From positions 1 to 64,000 of the forward strand of contig NZ_VCCH02000036.1 of NCBI RefSeq assembly GCF_005938675.2: 64,000 nt of DNA, written 5' to 3'. The stretch is from Mycobacterium sp. KBS0706. GTDB lineage: Bacteria; Pseudomonadota; Alphaproteobacteria; DSM-16000; Inquilinaceae. A program made the translations under genes and the position numbers. The notes under the pieces are model-generated. The model worked only from the letters and a program-made list of their open reading frames with translations, searched no databases and had not been told where the DNA came from. Positions 1-8,272 of the stretch are shown one piece after another (position 1 is the stretch's first letter; each line of letters begins with the position of its first letter).

Positions 1-8
1 AACGGCTT

Positions 9-29
9 GCGCGATGCGCTGCATCGCGC
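9..29. repeat. Short perfect hairpin at left edge
   Basis: A 9-bp perfect stem (GCGCGATGC / GCATCGCGC) with a 3-nt loop lies in the 130 bp left of dapA. No T-tract follows on either strand. I see no gene in this edge segment. In many alphaproteobacteria smpB follows dapA, so it may lie just outside the window (inference). Confidence 0.35.
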
Positions 30-130
30 TGCACCGCCCTCCTGCCCTGCCGGCATGGGACGATGGCGCAGGGCACAGGGAGTGTGAGAAATGCCGGCTG
101 CGCCGTGCCATGATTCTGGGTGTGCTCCGG

Positions 131-1006
131 TTAGTTGATCAGGCCGGCGAAGACCATCGCCTCGCGCATCGCCGTCCGCGTCGCCTCGCCCGGCGGCACC
201 AGCGGCAGCCGGACCCGGTCGTCGGACAGGCCGAGCAACTTGGCGCCGTACTTCACCGGACCCGGGCTGGTCTCCAGGAACAGCGCCCGGTGCAGCGGCA
301 TCAGCAGGTCGCGCAGTGCCTCCATCCGCTTCAGGTTGCCCTCGGCCCAGGCGGCGTGCATTTCGGCGCAGAGCCGCGGCGCGACGTTGGCAGTGACCGA
401 GATGCAGCCATGACCACCCTGCGCCAGGAATGCCGTGGCAGTGGCATCCTCGCCCGAAAGCTGGCAGAACTCGGGACCGATCCGCAGCCGCGTCGCCAGC
501 GGCCGCACCAGGTCGGCGGTCGCGTCCTTGACCCCGACGATGCGCGGCAGCTCGGCCAGGCGGGCCATGGTGTCGATCGACATGTCGACGATGCTGCGGC
601 CCGGGATGTTGTAGATCACGATCGGCAGATCGACCGCGTCATGGATGGCCCTGTAATGCTGGTAGAGACCTTCCTGCGTCGGCTTGTTGTAGTAGGGCGT
701 GACGACCAGCGCGGCGTCCGCGCCGGCCTTCTGCGCGTGCCGGGTCAGGGAGATCGCCTCCTCGGTCGAGTTCGAGCCGGTGCCGGCGATCACCGGGACG
801 CGGCCCTTCGCCACCTCGACGCACAGCTCGACCACCCGTTCGTGCTCGGGGTGGCTCAAGGTCGGGGACTCGCCGGTGGTGCCGCAGGGCACGACGCCCT
901 GGGTGCCCTCGCGGATCTGCCAGTCGACGAAGCCCTGGAAGGCTTTGTCGTCCACCCCGCTCTCGGTGAACGGCGTAATCAGGGCGACGATCGATCCCTT
1001 GAACAT
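131..1006 (-). CDS. dapA: 4-hydroxy-tetrahydrodipicolinate synthase
   Basis: This enzyme condenses pyruvate with aspartate semialdehyde, the first committed step of the diaminopimelate/lysine pathway in the cytoplasm. The 291-residue product has the family's normal length. It starts MFKGSIVALITPF and carries the signature GTTGESPTL near residue 45, the tyrosine-containing VTPYYNKPTQ segment, YNIPGR, and the Schiff-base lysine in GVKDAT (about residue 162). The ATG at 1006 places the conserved N-terminus exactly. It is divergent from the lytic transglycosylase gene, with only about 50 bp between the starts, so both promoters overlap. DAP supply and murein turnover are functionally linked, and this pairing is familiar in alphaproteobacteria. 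Identification is secure. Confidence 0.97.
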   Translation of the reverse strand: MFKGSIVALITPFTESGVDDKAFQGFVDWQIREGTQGVVPCGTTGESPTLSHPEHERVVELCVEVAKGRVPVIAGTGSNSTEEAISLTRHAQKAGADAALVVTPYYNKPTQEGLYQHYRAIHDAVDLPIVIYNIPGRSIVDMSIDTMARLAELPRIVGVKDATADLVRPLATRLRIGPEFCQLSGEDATATAFLAQGGHGCISVTANVAPRLCAEMHAAWAEGNLKRMEALRDLLMPLHRALFLETSPGPVKYGAKLLGLSDDRVRLPLVPPGEATRTAMREAMVFAGLIN

Positions 1007-1054
1007 GGAAGCTTCCGTGGGCGTTGGGGTGGTGAACGCAGTGTCATAGCGGCT

Positions 1055-3007
1055 GTGGTGCGGGCCGGCAAGCGCAGGGCTCTGGCCGCGGCCGCCGCTC
1101 TGCTGCTCGTCAGCGCCGCCCCGGCCCTGGCGCAGCCGGCCACGCCGGCCGAGATCAAGGCGGCGCAGGCCCTGTTCTTCGCCGTCGACCGCAACGCCTG
1201 GGACGTGGTGCGGACGGTCGAGACCCAGATGGCCAGCACCCTGATCGGCCGGCTGGCGACCTGGGCCGACCTGTCGCGCCCGGACAGCACCGCCGGCTTC
1301 GAGGAGCTGGCCGCCTTCATCGTCCGCAACCCGGACTGGCCGAACGTCCAGGCCCTGCGCCGCCGCGCCGAACGGGCGATGCCGGACGGGCTGCCGGCCG
1401 ACGCGGTGGTGGCCTGGTTCGACGCCTTCGCCCCGCTGACCGCCGAGGGCGTGCTGCATTTCGGCGCGGCGCTGCAGGCCAACGACCCGATCCGCGCCCC
1501 GATTTGGGCCCGCGACACCTGGCGCGGCATCGCCCTGACCGCCGGGCAGGAGAGCGAGTTCCTGGGGCGCTTCGGCAACCTGCTGAGCGCCGACGACCAC
1601 TGGGCGCGGCTCGACGCCCTGCTCTGGGCCGAGCGGACGGACGAGGCCCGCCGCATGCTGCCCCGCGTCGCCGGCGATCGGCGCCTCCTCGCCGATGCCC
1701 GGCTGAAGCTGATGGCGCGCACGCCGGACGCCTCGGCCGCGGTGCGGGCCCTGCCGGCGAAGCTGCTGCAGGACGAGGGCGTCCTGTACGAGCGCACCCG
1801 CTGGCGCCGCCGCAACGACGACGAGGCCGGCGCCATCGAGATGCTGGGCCAGCAGCCGAAGACCTCGGCCCATGCCAGGGACTGGTGGCTGGAGCGGCAC
1901 ATCATCGCCCGCCGCCTGTTCGACGAGCAGTCGTATCGCAAGGCCTATCAGCTGGTCACGGCGCGCGAGCAGAGCGACCCGGTGGACCGGGCCGAGAAGG
2001 ACTTCCTCGCCGGCTGGCTGGCGCTGCGCTTCCTCGACCGCCCGGACGACGCCGTCGAGCATTTCGAGAAGCTGTACGGCGACGTCTCTATGCCGATCAG
2101 CCTGGCCCGCGGCGCCTATTGGGCCGGGCGGGCGCATGAGGCGGCCGGCCACAAGCAGAAGGCGGCGGACTGGTACCGGACGGCGGCGAAGCAGACGCTG
2201 ACCTTTTACGGCCAGCTCGCCGCCGACAAGCTCGACCAGCCCAGCATTGCCGCCCTGCCGGTGTCGGCGACGCCCAGCACCCAGGCGGTCGACGCTTATG
2301 GCGGCGACCTGGCCCGCGCCGCCCGGCTGCTCGACGCCGTCGGCCAGCGCGACCGGGCCGACCTGTTCCTCCGCAAGCTGATGGTCGACGCCGACACGCC
2401 GGAGAAGAACCGGCTGCTGGCGGCGCTGGCGACGTCGATGCAGTACCCCTTCGTCGCCGTCCGCGCCGGCAAGGCCGCGGCGCGCGAGGGTCTCACGGTG
2501 GTGGACGCCGCCTATCCGCTGGTGCCGCTGCCGGACGACCTGAGCGGCCTGCCGCCGGCCCTGGTGCTGGGCTTGGCGCGACAGGAGAGCGAGTTCAACA
2601 GCACCGCCGTCTCCAGCGCCGGGGCGATCGGGCTGATGCAGCTCAGGCCCGGCACCGCCCGCGACGTCGCCCAGTCGCTCGGCATCGACCACACCACCGG
2701 CATGCTCAGCGGCGACCCGGTGCACAATCTCCGCCTCGGCAGCCGCTACCTGGCCGATCTGATCAAGCGCTATGACGGCAACTGGCCGCGGGCCATCGCC
2801 GCCTACAATGCCGGCTTCGGCCGGGTCGACACCTGGGCGCCGACGCCGTCGAAGACTCCGGAGCAGGTGGTGGACTGGATCGAATCCATCCCGCTGCCGG
2901 AGACGCGCAGCTACGTCCAGCGCGTGCTGGAGAACGCGCAAGTCTACCGCCTGCGCCTGGGCGAGGCGCCGCAGGCCGGGGCGCTGGAGGCGGATCTGCT
3001 GCGCTGA
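1055..3007 (+). CDS. Soluble lytic murein transglycosylase (Slt-like)
   Basis: A periplasmic enzyme that cleaves peptidoglycan between MurNAc and GlcNAc, forming 1,6-anhydro ends. The 650-residue product begins with a signal peptide (basic RAGKRR, alanine/leucine core, APALAQ cleavage region). A long helical, TPR-like superhelical region follows (about residues 30-490). The C-terminal SLT domain holds the catalytic glutamate in RQESEFN (about residue 511), then AIGLMQLRPGTA and AIAAYNAGFGRVD. No ATG precedes the signal peptide. The adjacent GTG codons at 1055 and 1058 are the only sensible starts; I chose 1055. It resembles Slt70 in domain order. The exact start is uncertain, the family is not. 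Confidence 0.93.
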   Translation: MVRAGKRRALAAAAALLLVSAAPALAQPATPAEIKAAQALFFAVDRNAWDVVRTVETQMASTLIGRLATWADLSRPDSTAGFEELAAFIVRNPDWPNVQALRRRAERAMPDGLPADAVVAWFDAFAPLTAEGVLHFGAALQANDPIRAPIWARDTWRGIALTAGQESEFLGRFGNLLSADDHWARLDALLWAERTDEARRMLPRVAGDRRLLADARLKLMARTPDASAAVRALPAKLLQDEGVLYERTRWRRRNDDEAGAIEMLGQQPKTSAHARDWWLERHIIARRLFDEQSYRKAYQLVTAREQSDPVDRAEKDFLAGWLALRFLDRPDDAVEHFEKLYGDVSMPISLARGAYWAGRAHEAAGHKQKAADWYRTAAKQTLTFYGQLAADKLDQPSIAALPVSATPSTQAVDAYGGDLARAARLLDAVGQRDRADLFLRKLMVDADTPEKNRLLAALATSMQYPFVAVRAGKAAAREGLTVVDAAYPLVPLPDDLSGLPPALVLGLARQESEFNSTAVSSAGAIGLMQLRPGTARDVAQSLGIDHTTGMLSGDPVHNLRLGSRYLADLIKRYDGNWPRAIAAYNAGFGRVDTWAPTPSKTPEQVVDWIESIPLPETRSYVQRVLENAQVYRLRLGEAPQAGALEADLLR

Positions 3008-3104
3008 GGCTGATGCGGGGCCGTGGATGTCCCTTCCTCGGCAACATTGAAGTTCGCCCCTGGCTGTCCTATCTTATGTCCAGATCCGGGTCGGAGATTG
3101 GGAC

Positions 3105-3557
3105 ATGACGAGGCCGACAGCGGGCAGCCGGACGAGACAAGACACCCCCGCCCGAAAAAGCGCGTCTGACCCGGGCATAGGCGGGATGGCGTTTGCCGGC
3201 GCGGGTTTCGTCACGGTCTTCATCGACGAGGCCGGTATCATCGACGTCGATCGCGTCGCCGATGCCTTCCGCATGACCAAGGGGCAGCTTGCCGAGACGG
3301 TCGGCCTCGCTGCAGCGACCGTGAGCAAGGCCGAGCGCCGCACGGCTCCCCGCACCCAGTCGCGCATGCTCGAAATGCTGGAGATCGTCTCGCGGATTCG
3401 CGAATGGGCCGGCGGCGAAACCCAGGCGATGGCCTGGTATCGATCGCAGCCGATCCCCGCGCTGGATGGGCGAACGCCGGAAGCGCTGGTCAAGGCCGGC
3501 GAGGCCGGCGCGGTCAGGGACTATCTCGATCACCTGGCGCTCGGGGGATACGCTTGA
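3105..3557 (+). CDS. Xre/MbcA/ParS-type antitoxin
   Basis: A 150-residue DNA-binding antitoxin of the Xre-RES toxin-antitoxin class. It has a helix-turn-helix (MTKGQLAETVGLAAATVSKA, about residues 58-77). The C-terminal toxin-binding domain (DUF2384-like) contains AWYRSQPIPALDGRTPEALV and ends in the usual short tail. In this class the antitoxin neutralises the partner by occluding its active site and represses the shared promoter. The next gene starts inside this gene's stop codon. The ATG at 3105 has a GGAG about 10 nt upstream. An internal ATG at 3186 is possible, because the first 27 residues are low-complexity and poorly conserved in appearance. Confidence 0.88.
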   Translation: MTRPTAGSRTRQDTPARKSASDPGIGGMAFAGAGFVTVFIDEAGIIDVDRVADAFRMTKGQLAETVGLAAATVSKAERRTAPRTQSRMLEMLEIVSRIREWAGGETQAMAWYRSQPIPALDGRTPEALVKAGEAGAVRDYLDHLALGGYA

Positions 3558-4072
3558 GGTTCACCGGCCGCTGCTATCGCGGCCACGACCCGACATGGTC
3601 CTTCTCGCCGCTTTCAGGCGCGGGAGCCGCGAAGACCGGAGGCCGGTTCAACCGAAAAGGCAGGCCGACCCTTTATCTGTCGCTCGACGTCATGACCTCG
3701 ATCGGCGAGTGCACCCAGGGCCTGACCCAACGGCTGCTGCCGCTGACGATGTGCGAGTACGATGTCGACTGCGAACCCGTCGCGGATCTGAGGGACGGCG
3801 CCGGGCGCGATCACCATGGCATCACGCTGGCGGAACTGGGCTGCGCTTGGCTGCGCCATCTGCGCGATGGCGGGGACGCACCGTCCTGGCTGGTCGCGGA
3901 GCGGCTCGAGGCGGATGGCTTCGTCGGCATGCTGGCGCCGAGCTTCGTGCCCCATGCGACCGAGGCCAACTGCAACCTGATCCTGTGGCGCTGGGGTCCC
4001 GAGCTGCCGGCCCGCATCGTCGTGTTCGATCCGACCGGGCGCCTTCCCAGGGACCAGCTGTCCTGGACGTAA
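3554..4072 (+). CDS. RES-domain toxin
   Basis: A 172-residue RES-domain protein. Characterised members (MbcT, ParT) attack NAD+ or use it to modify targets, causing growth arrest. Visible family features are the N-terminal RCYRGHDP, the arginine in GGRFNRKG, LYLS before the glutamate in IGECTQG, and a C-terminal SFVPHATEANCNLILW segment with FDPTGRLPRD. A TTG codon at 3554 overlaps the antitoxin's TGA by 4 nt and is the natural start, so translational coupling probably keeps toxin below antitoxin. The next gene is separated by 231 bp containing a palindromic repeat. The family assignment is firm; the substrate is inferred from relatives. Confidence 0.87.
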   Translation: MRFTGRCYRGHDPTWSFSPLSGAGAAKTGGRFNRKGRPTLYLSLDVMTSIGECTQGLTQRLLPLTMCEYDVDCEPVADLRDGAGRDHHGITLAELGCAWLRHLRDGGDAPSWLVAERLEADGFVGMLAPSFVPHATEANCNLILWRWGPELPARIVVFDPTGRLPRDQLSWT

Positions 4073-4171
4073 CCGGCATAAATCCGTTCATGAAATTCGG
4101 ATCGGGGATATTCGGCGACACGGCGGGACTGCCCCTTGAGCAAGCAAGGGAATGTCTGCCATTCCCTCTTT

Positions 4172-4249
4172 TGTCATGCCCGGGCTTGACCCGGGCATCC
4201 AGACGGCGTCGACATCCTCCGGATTGCCGGGTCAAGCCCGGCAATGACA
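4172..4249. repeat. Dispersed palindromic repeat, family A (copy 1)
   Basis: A 78-bp element in the gap before the threonine dehydratase. It has two hairpins, CCCGGGCTTGACCCGGG and TTGCCGGGTCAAGCCCGGCAA, and outer ends TGTCAT / ATGACA. A second copy lies at 62787-62867. REP-like elements of this form are typical of intergenic DNA in alphaproteobacteria. Confidence 0.85.
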
Positions 4250-4303
4250 GCAAAAGTTAATGCTCTGATTTAAATTCCGTCGGTAACTGGCTGAGAAAAA
4301 ACA

Positions 4304-5278
4304 ATGATCGTCTCCGTCACCGATATCGAGGCTGCCGCCGACCGCCTGCGCGGCCAAGCCGTGCGCACGCCGCTCCTGCGTTCGCCGCTGCTCGACGCCC
4401 GGGCCGGGCGCGAGGTGCTGGTCAAGGCCGAACCGCTGCAGCGCACCGGGTCCTTCAAGTTCCGCGGCGCCTACAACCGGATCGCCATGATCCCGGAGGC
4501 GGACCGGGTCCGCGGCGTGGTCGCCTTCTCCAGCGGCAACCATGCCCAGGGCGTGGCGGCGGCGGCCCGGCTGTTCGGCATCAGGGCCACGATCGTGATG
4601 CCGGCCGACGCCCCGGCGATCAAGCGGCGCAACACCGAATCCTACGGCGCCACCGTCGTGGCCTATGACCGCTTCGGCGAGGACCGCGAGGTGGTGGCGG
4701 CGAAGATCCAGGCCGAGACCGGCGCCACTCTGGTGAAGCCCTATGACGACCCCGGCATCATCGCCGGCCAGGGCACGATCGGCCTGGAGATCGCCGAGCA
4801 ATGCGCCGAGCTGGGCGTGCGCCCGGACGCGGTGCTGGTCGGCTGCAGCGGCGGCGGCCTGGTCTCCGGCATCTCGGTGGCGGTGAAGGCGCGGCTGCCG
4901 GGCACGCGGATCTATGCGGCCGAGCCGGAGGCGCTGGACGATATGCGGCGGTCGCTGGCCGCCGGAGAGCGCGTGAAGAACGACCCTGCGGCGCGGTCGA
5001 TCTGCGACGCGCTGCAATCCCCCACCCCGGGCGAGATCACCTTCTCGATCGCGCGCGAGACGCTGTCGGGCGGCGTCACCGCCCCGGACGACGCGGTGCT
5101 GCGGGCCATGGCCGTGGCCTTCGACACGCTGAAGCTGGTGGTCGAGCCGGGCGGCGCCATCGGCCTGGCGGCGACGCTGGAGCGGCGGATCCCGGACGAC
5201 ATTCGCAGCGTCGTCATCGTCTGCTCCGGCGGCAATGTCGATGCCGCCACCTTCCGCGACGCCCTGGCGACGCTCTGA
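4304..5278 (+). CDS. Threonine/serine dehydratase (PLP-dependent)
   Basis: A cytoplasmic PLP enzyme of the fold-type II serine/threonine dehydratase family that converts threonine to 2-oxobutyrate, or serine to pyruvate, plus ammonia. The 324-residue protein has the PLP-binding lysine in GSFKFRG (Lys52), the SSGNHAQG substrate loop near residue 75, and the phosphate-binding glycine run CSGGGL near residue 183. There is no C-terminal ACT domain, so it is the short, catabolic-type form without isoleucine feedback regulation. The short PAS-like gene downstream begins 5 nt after its stop and is probably co-transcribed. Threonine, serine and hydroxyaspartate specificity cannot be separated by eye. 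Confidence 0.88.
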   Translation: MIVSVTDIEAAADRLRGQAVRTPLLRSPLLDARAGREVLVKAEPLQRTGSFKFRGAYNRIAMIPEADRVRGVVAFSSGNHAQGVAAAARLFGIRATIVMPADAPAIKRRNTESYGATVVAYDRFGEDREVVAAKIQAETGATLVKPYDDPGIIAGQGTIGLEIAEQCAELGVRPDAVLVGCSGGGLVSGISVAVKARLPGTRIYAAEPEALDDMRRSLAAGERVKNDPAARSICDALQSPTPGEITFSIARETLSGGVTAPDDAVLRAMAVAFDTLKLVVEPGGAIGLAATLERRIPDDIRSVVIVCSGGNVDAATFRDALATL

Positions 5279-5282
5279 GCCG

Positions 5283-5669
5283 ATGACCACCGCCTTGTTC
5301 GACCGGCTGCAGGGCTGGTGGGACGGCCGCGCCGAGGGCGGGCGGCCGCCGCATCGCGACGGGCTGAGCCCGGTCGAGATCATGCCGTTGCTGCCGCATC
5401 TGCTGATGCTCGACCTGTCCGGCCCGGCGCGGGTGCTGTGGGCCGGCACCGCGGTGAAGGAGACGCTGGGCGGCAATCCGGGCGACCAGCCGCTGGACCG
5501 GACGCCGCTGGGCGGGCCGGAGGCCGAGGCCGCCATCGCCCGGATGTTCGCCGCAGCCCGGCCGGTCGAGGCCCGGCTCGGCGGCCGGCCGGCGCTGCTG
5601 TGCCCGCTGGCGGACGATGACGGTGCGATCGGCGCGGTTCTGGCCGCGCTGGCGCCGCCGGATCCCTGA
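5283..5669 (+). CDS. Small PAS_5-like protein
   Basis: A 128-residue cytoplasmic protein of unknown function. It resembles the short PAS_5-type proteins of alphaproteobacteria, with a pattern of DRLQGWWDG near the start, a proline-containing HRDGLSPVEIMPLLPHLLML segment, and then a predicted strand-rich region (RVLWAGTAVKETLGGNPG). It carries no output domain. The ATG at 5283 is 4 nt downstream of the dehydratase stop, which suggests co-expression. A longer relative lies at 41899-42501. I would call it a sensory or ligand-binding module at most; the function is open. Confidence 0.6.
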   Translation: MTTALFDRLQGWWDGRAEGGRPPHRDGLSPVEIMPLLPHLLMLDLSGPARVLWAGTAVKETLGGNPGDQPLDRTPLGGPEAEAAIARMFAAARPVEARLGGRPALLCPLADDDGAIGAVLAALAPPDP

Positions 5670-5863
5670 ATCCGATCGGCCCGTCCGAATTTCGCCACAA
5701 CCGGCCGTCATTCTGTGGGCAGATCATCCCATTCAGTCGCGGACCGATCAAACATTCCTAGAGAGACGACCCGGCCATGGCGGCCGCAAGGTCGCCCCCT
5801 GAGCATCGAGCCAGGCCGGGACACCATTTTCATCGCTGCATAGTGCGACCATTGAGGACCACC

Positions 5864-8125
5864 ATGCCCGGATTTCGACGGATCGTTGCGATCTTGCTGC
5901 CGCTGCTGCTGGCGCTGTCCCTGCCCGCTTTCGCCGCGGTCCCGACCGGCCCGCATCCCCGCATCTGGCTGACGCCGCAGGTGGTCGCCAGCTGGCAGGC
6001 GGCGCAATCCGTACCCGGCAGCCCGGTGGCCCGCGCCATTGCCAAATGCACCGACGCCCGGTTGAATCCCGCGAGCTACGCCAGCGGCCAGTACCAGAGC
6101 TTCCGCTGGGTCGAGGCGCTCGATTCCTGCCTGGTAGCCCGTGCCGCCACAGGATCGAGCCTGCACCGCGACACCGCAATCAAGTACTGGCAGGCGCTGC
6201 TGGACGATGCGGACACGATCGGCGACGCCAACGGGCCGCGTTATCCGGACCTGACGGGCCCGGCCACGCCGTTCGGCATCGCCGCGCGCGATTCGGGCTA
6301 TTCGATGCGCACCAACGGCGCCTGGGGCGCCCTCGGCTACGACTGGCTGTACAACGACCTGAGCCCGGCGCTGCGGGCCAAGGCGGCCACCCGCTTCGCC
6401 CAGTGGATCGCCTTCCACCAGGACCCGGACACCTATCAGCGGGCCGAGGCCGGGTCGAACTACCATGCCGGCCACGTGCTGGCGGTCACCCTGATCGCGA
6501 TCGGCCATGCCGACGCCATGGACGCCGCCAGCCCGGGCAGCGGCACCGCGCTGTGGAGCTACGTCACCAACACCATGTGGACCCAGGTGATGGCCGGCGG
6601 CATGGGCGCGCGCCAGCCGCTGCCGGGCGGCGACTGGGCCGAGGGCTGGCAGTACGGGCCGCTGTCGGTGCTCTCCTATGCCCTGGCCGGCCGGGCCATG
6701 ACCGAGCGCGGCGTCGCCCAGCCCTGGATCGGTCCATGGCTGCACCAGTCGCTCTATCGCTATGTCTACGGGCTGACGCCGGACGACCGGATGTTCGTCG
6801 GCGGCGACACCGACGACCCGGCGCCGACCCTGGACGCCAATCCCCTGCCCCTCTACGCCGTGCTGGCCGGCCCGGCCGCCGCGCTGGACAAGGCCCAGGC
6901 CAAGGCCGAGCTGAACCGCCTGGCCCTGTCGGCGCCCCCGGCCAATGGCGACTTCACCTTGCTGTTCCAGGCGCTGGCGGCGGCGGAACCGGTGACGGCC
7001 CAGCCGATCGACCGCACCGTCCTGCCACCCGGCTGGCTGGCCGCGGGCGCCGGCAATTTCTACGCCCGCAGCGGCTTCGGCCCGGGCGCGGTCTGGATGG
7101 TCGGCCAGTGCCGCGGCCTGATCAGCGCGCATCAGCAGCTCAACGCCGGCAACATCGTGCTGTCGCGCGGCGCCGATGCACTTGTGGTCGACCCCTCACC
7201 CTACGGGTCGCTGTCGACGCTGACCGGCAACGCGCCGACCATGAGCCAGCCGCATTTCGCCGCCGACTACCGGCCGAGCCAGGGCAGCTGGGGCGAGGAG
7301 AACCCGCCCGATGTGCTGCCGCTGGCCCTGACCACGCGCTTCCTGTTCGCCGGGTCCAGCGCATCCACGGGCGTCTCGGCGACGCAATGCGCCTATACTG
7401 GCCAGTTCCGCTTCCAGGGCAATGCCTCCGAGATCGTCTGGGGCACACGGCGCGACCTGGTGCTGCTGCCCGGCCCGACCGGCGCCTCGGTGCTGGTGCG
7501 CGACCTCGTCCGCACCAACCCGGCATGGAACCAGACGCCGAACCCGCTGCTGCTGCGCTTCCGCTCGCCCGGGACCTTCGTCCAGGGCCCCGGCGGCGAC
7601 CGCGCCCGCGCCGTGGTCGGCGGGTCGGCGCTGCTGGTGCGGCGGCTGTCCGGCGCCGCCACCACCGTGGCCGGCGCCGTGCCGGTGGATGATTTCTGCG
7701 ACGAGCAGGGATCCTGCGTCGACGGCCGCTTCCCGGCGGGCGAATGGAAGGTGACGGTGCCCGGACCGGACCCGGGCGCGATCCACCTGCTCGACGCCGA
7801 TGCCGGCGCCAGCGCCGCCCCGACAGCCTCCGCCATCCGCACCGGCTCGGTCATCCTGACCTCGGTGCTGCGCGAGGGCCGGCAGTACTATGTCGCGTCC
7901 CATACCGTGGTCAGCGGCGTGGTGACCGGCTACGACGCCCCGGCGGTCGCCAGCACGCATGTCGTGCTCGACCCGCCCGCCGGCCCCCGGGTCGCCGTCA
8001 CGGCGGTCCTGAACCCGACGGCCCATACCTGCCGCTTCACCCTGGCCGCGGCCAGTGGCTCGGCCGGGCTCAAGAGCCAGCCGCTGATCATGCGGGTCGG
8101 CCCCACCTGCGCCGTCCAGGAGTAG
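5864..8125 (+). CDS. Secreted heparinase II/III-like protein (putative polysaccharide lyase)
   Basis: A 753-residue exported protein. Residues 1-24 form a signal peptide (MPGFRRIVAILLPLLLALSL then PAFA). The first half looks like an alpha/alpha toroid, with repeated aromatic helices, WLYNDLSPALRAKAATRFAQ, and GSNYHAGHVLA around residue 205. The second half is beta-rich with SAHQQLNAGNIVLSRGADA and LVVDPSPYG around residues 425-445, as in the C-terminal sheet domain of heparinase II/III-type lyases. That suggests cleavage of a uronic-acid polysaccharide in the periplasm or outside the cell. No polysaccharide transporter lies beside it. The ATG at 5864 is the first that leaves a clean signal peptide; an in-frame extension to 5777 is less likely. 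Confidence 0.6.
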   Translation: MPGFRRIVAILLPLLLALSLPAFAAVPTGPHPRIWLTPQVVASWQAAQSVPGSPVARAIAKCTDARLNPASYASGQYQSFRWVEALDSCLVARAATGSSLHRDTAIKYWQALLDDADTIGDANGPRYPDLTGPATPFGIAARDSGYSMRTNGAWGALGYDWLYNDLSPALRAKAATRFAQWIAFHQDPDTYQRAEAGSNYHAGHVLAVTLIAIGHADAMDAASPGSGTALWSYVTNTMWTQVMAGGMGARQPLPGGDWAEGWQYGPLSVLSYALAGRAMTERGVAQPWIGPWLHQSLYRYVYGLTPDDRMFVGGDTDDPAPTLDANPLPLYAVLAGPAAALDKAQAKAELNRLALSAPPANGDFTLLFQALAAAEPVTAQPIDRTVLPPGWLAAGAGNFYARSGFGPGAVWMVGQCRGLISAHQQLNAGNIVLSRGADALVVDPSPYGSLSTLTGNAPTMSQPHFAADYRPSQGSWGEENPPDVLPLALTTRFLFAGSSASTGVSATQCAYTGQFRFQGNASEIVWGTRRDLVLLPGPTGASVLVRDLVRTNPAWNQTPNPLLLRFRSPGTFVQGPGGDRARAVVGGSALLVRRLSGAATTVAGAVPVDDFCDEQGSCVDGRFPAGEWKVTVPGPDPGAIHLLDADAGASAAPTASAIRTGSVILTSVLREGRQYYVASHTVVSGVVTGYDAPAVASTHVVLDPPAGPRVAVTAVLNPTAHTCRFTLAAASGSAGLKSQPLIMRVGPTCAVQE

Positions 8126-8174
8126 GCCGCAGCCGCAGCCGCCGCCTCGCACCGCTTCCCTGACGTTCATCGAA

Positions 8175-8192
8175 CCGTCATCAAACTGCAGC
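8175..8192 (+). promoter_or_regulatory. Possible weak Pho box upstream of phoX
   Basis: CCGTCAT, 4 nt, CTGCAGC lies 80 bp before the phoX start. The PhoB consensus is two CTGTCAT-like heptamers 11 bp apart. The first half matches 6 of 7 and the second only 3 of 7, so this is a tentative call supported mainly by the downstream gene. Confidence 0.3.
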
Positions 8193-8272
8193 AAATCAAA
8201 CATTACAGATCGGTAAGGTCCGCCCCGGATTCGAAGCCCGCCGCCACGGCAGCCAGCCCAGAGGGGACCGAG

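Noticed and set aside
131-2941. A very long open frame antisense to the transglycosylase gene and in frame with dapA
   Set aside because: In DNA of about 70 % GC, stop codons are rare on the opposite strand. The extra part is rich in Arg, Gly, Ala and Gln with no domain, while the sense strand has clear SLT motifs.
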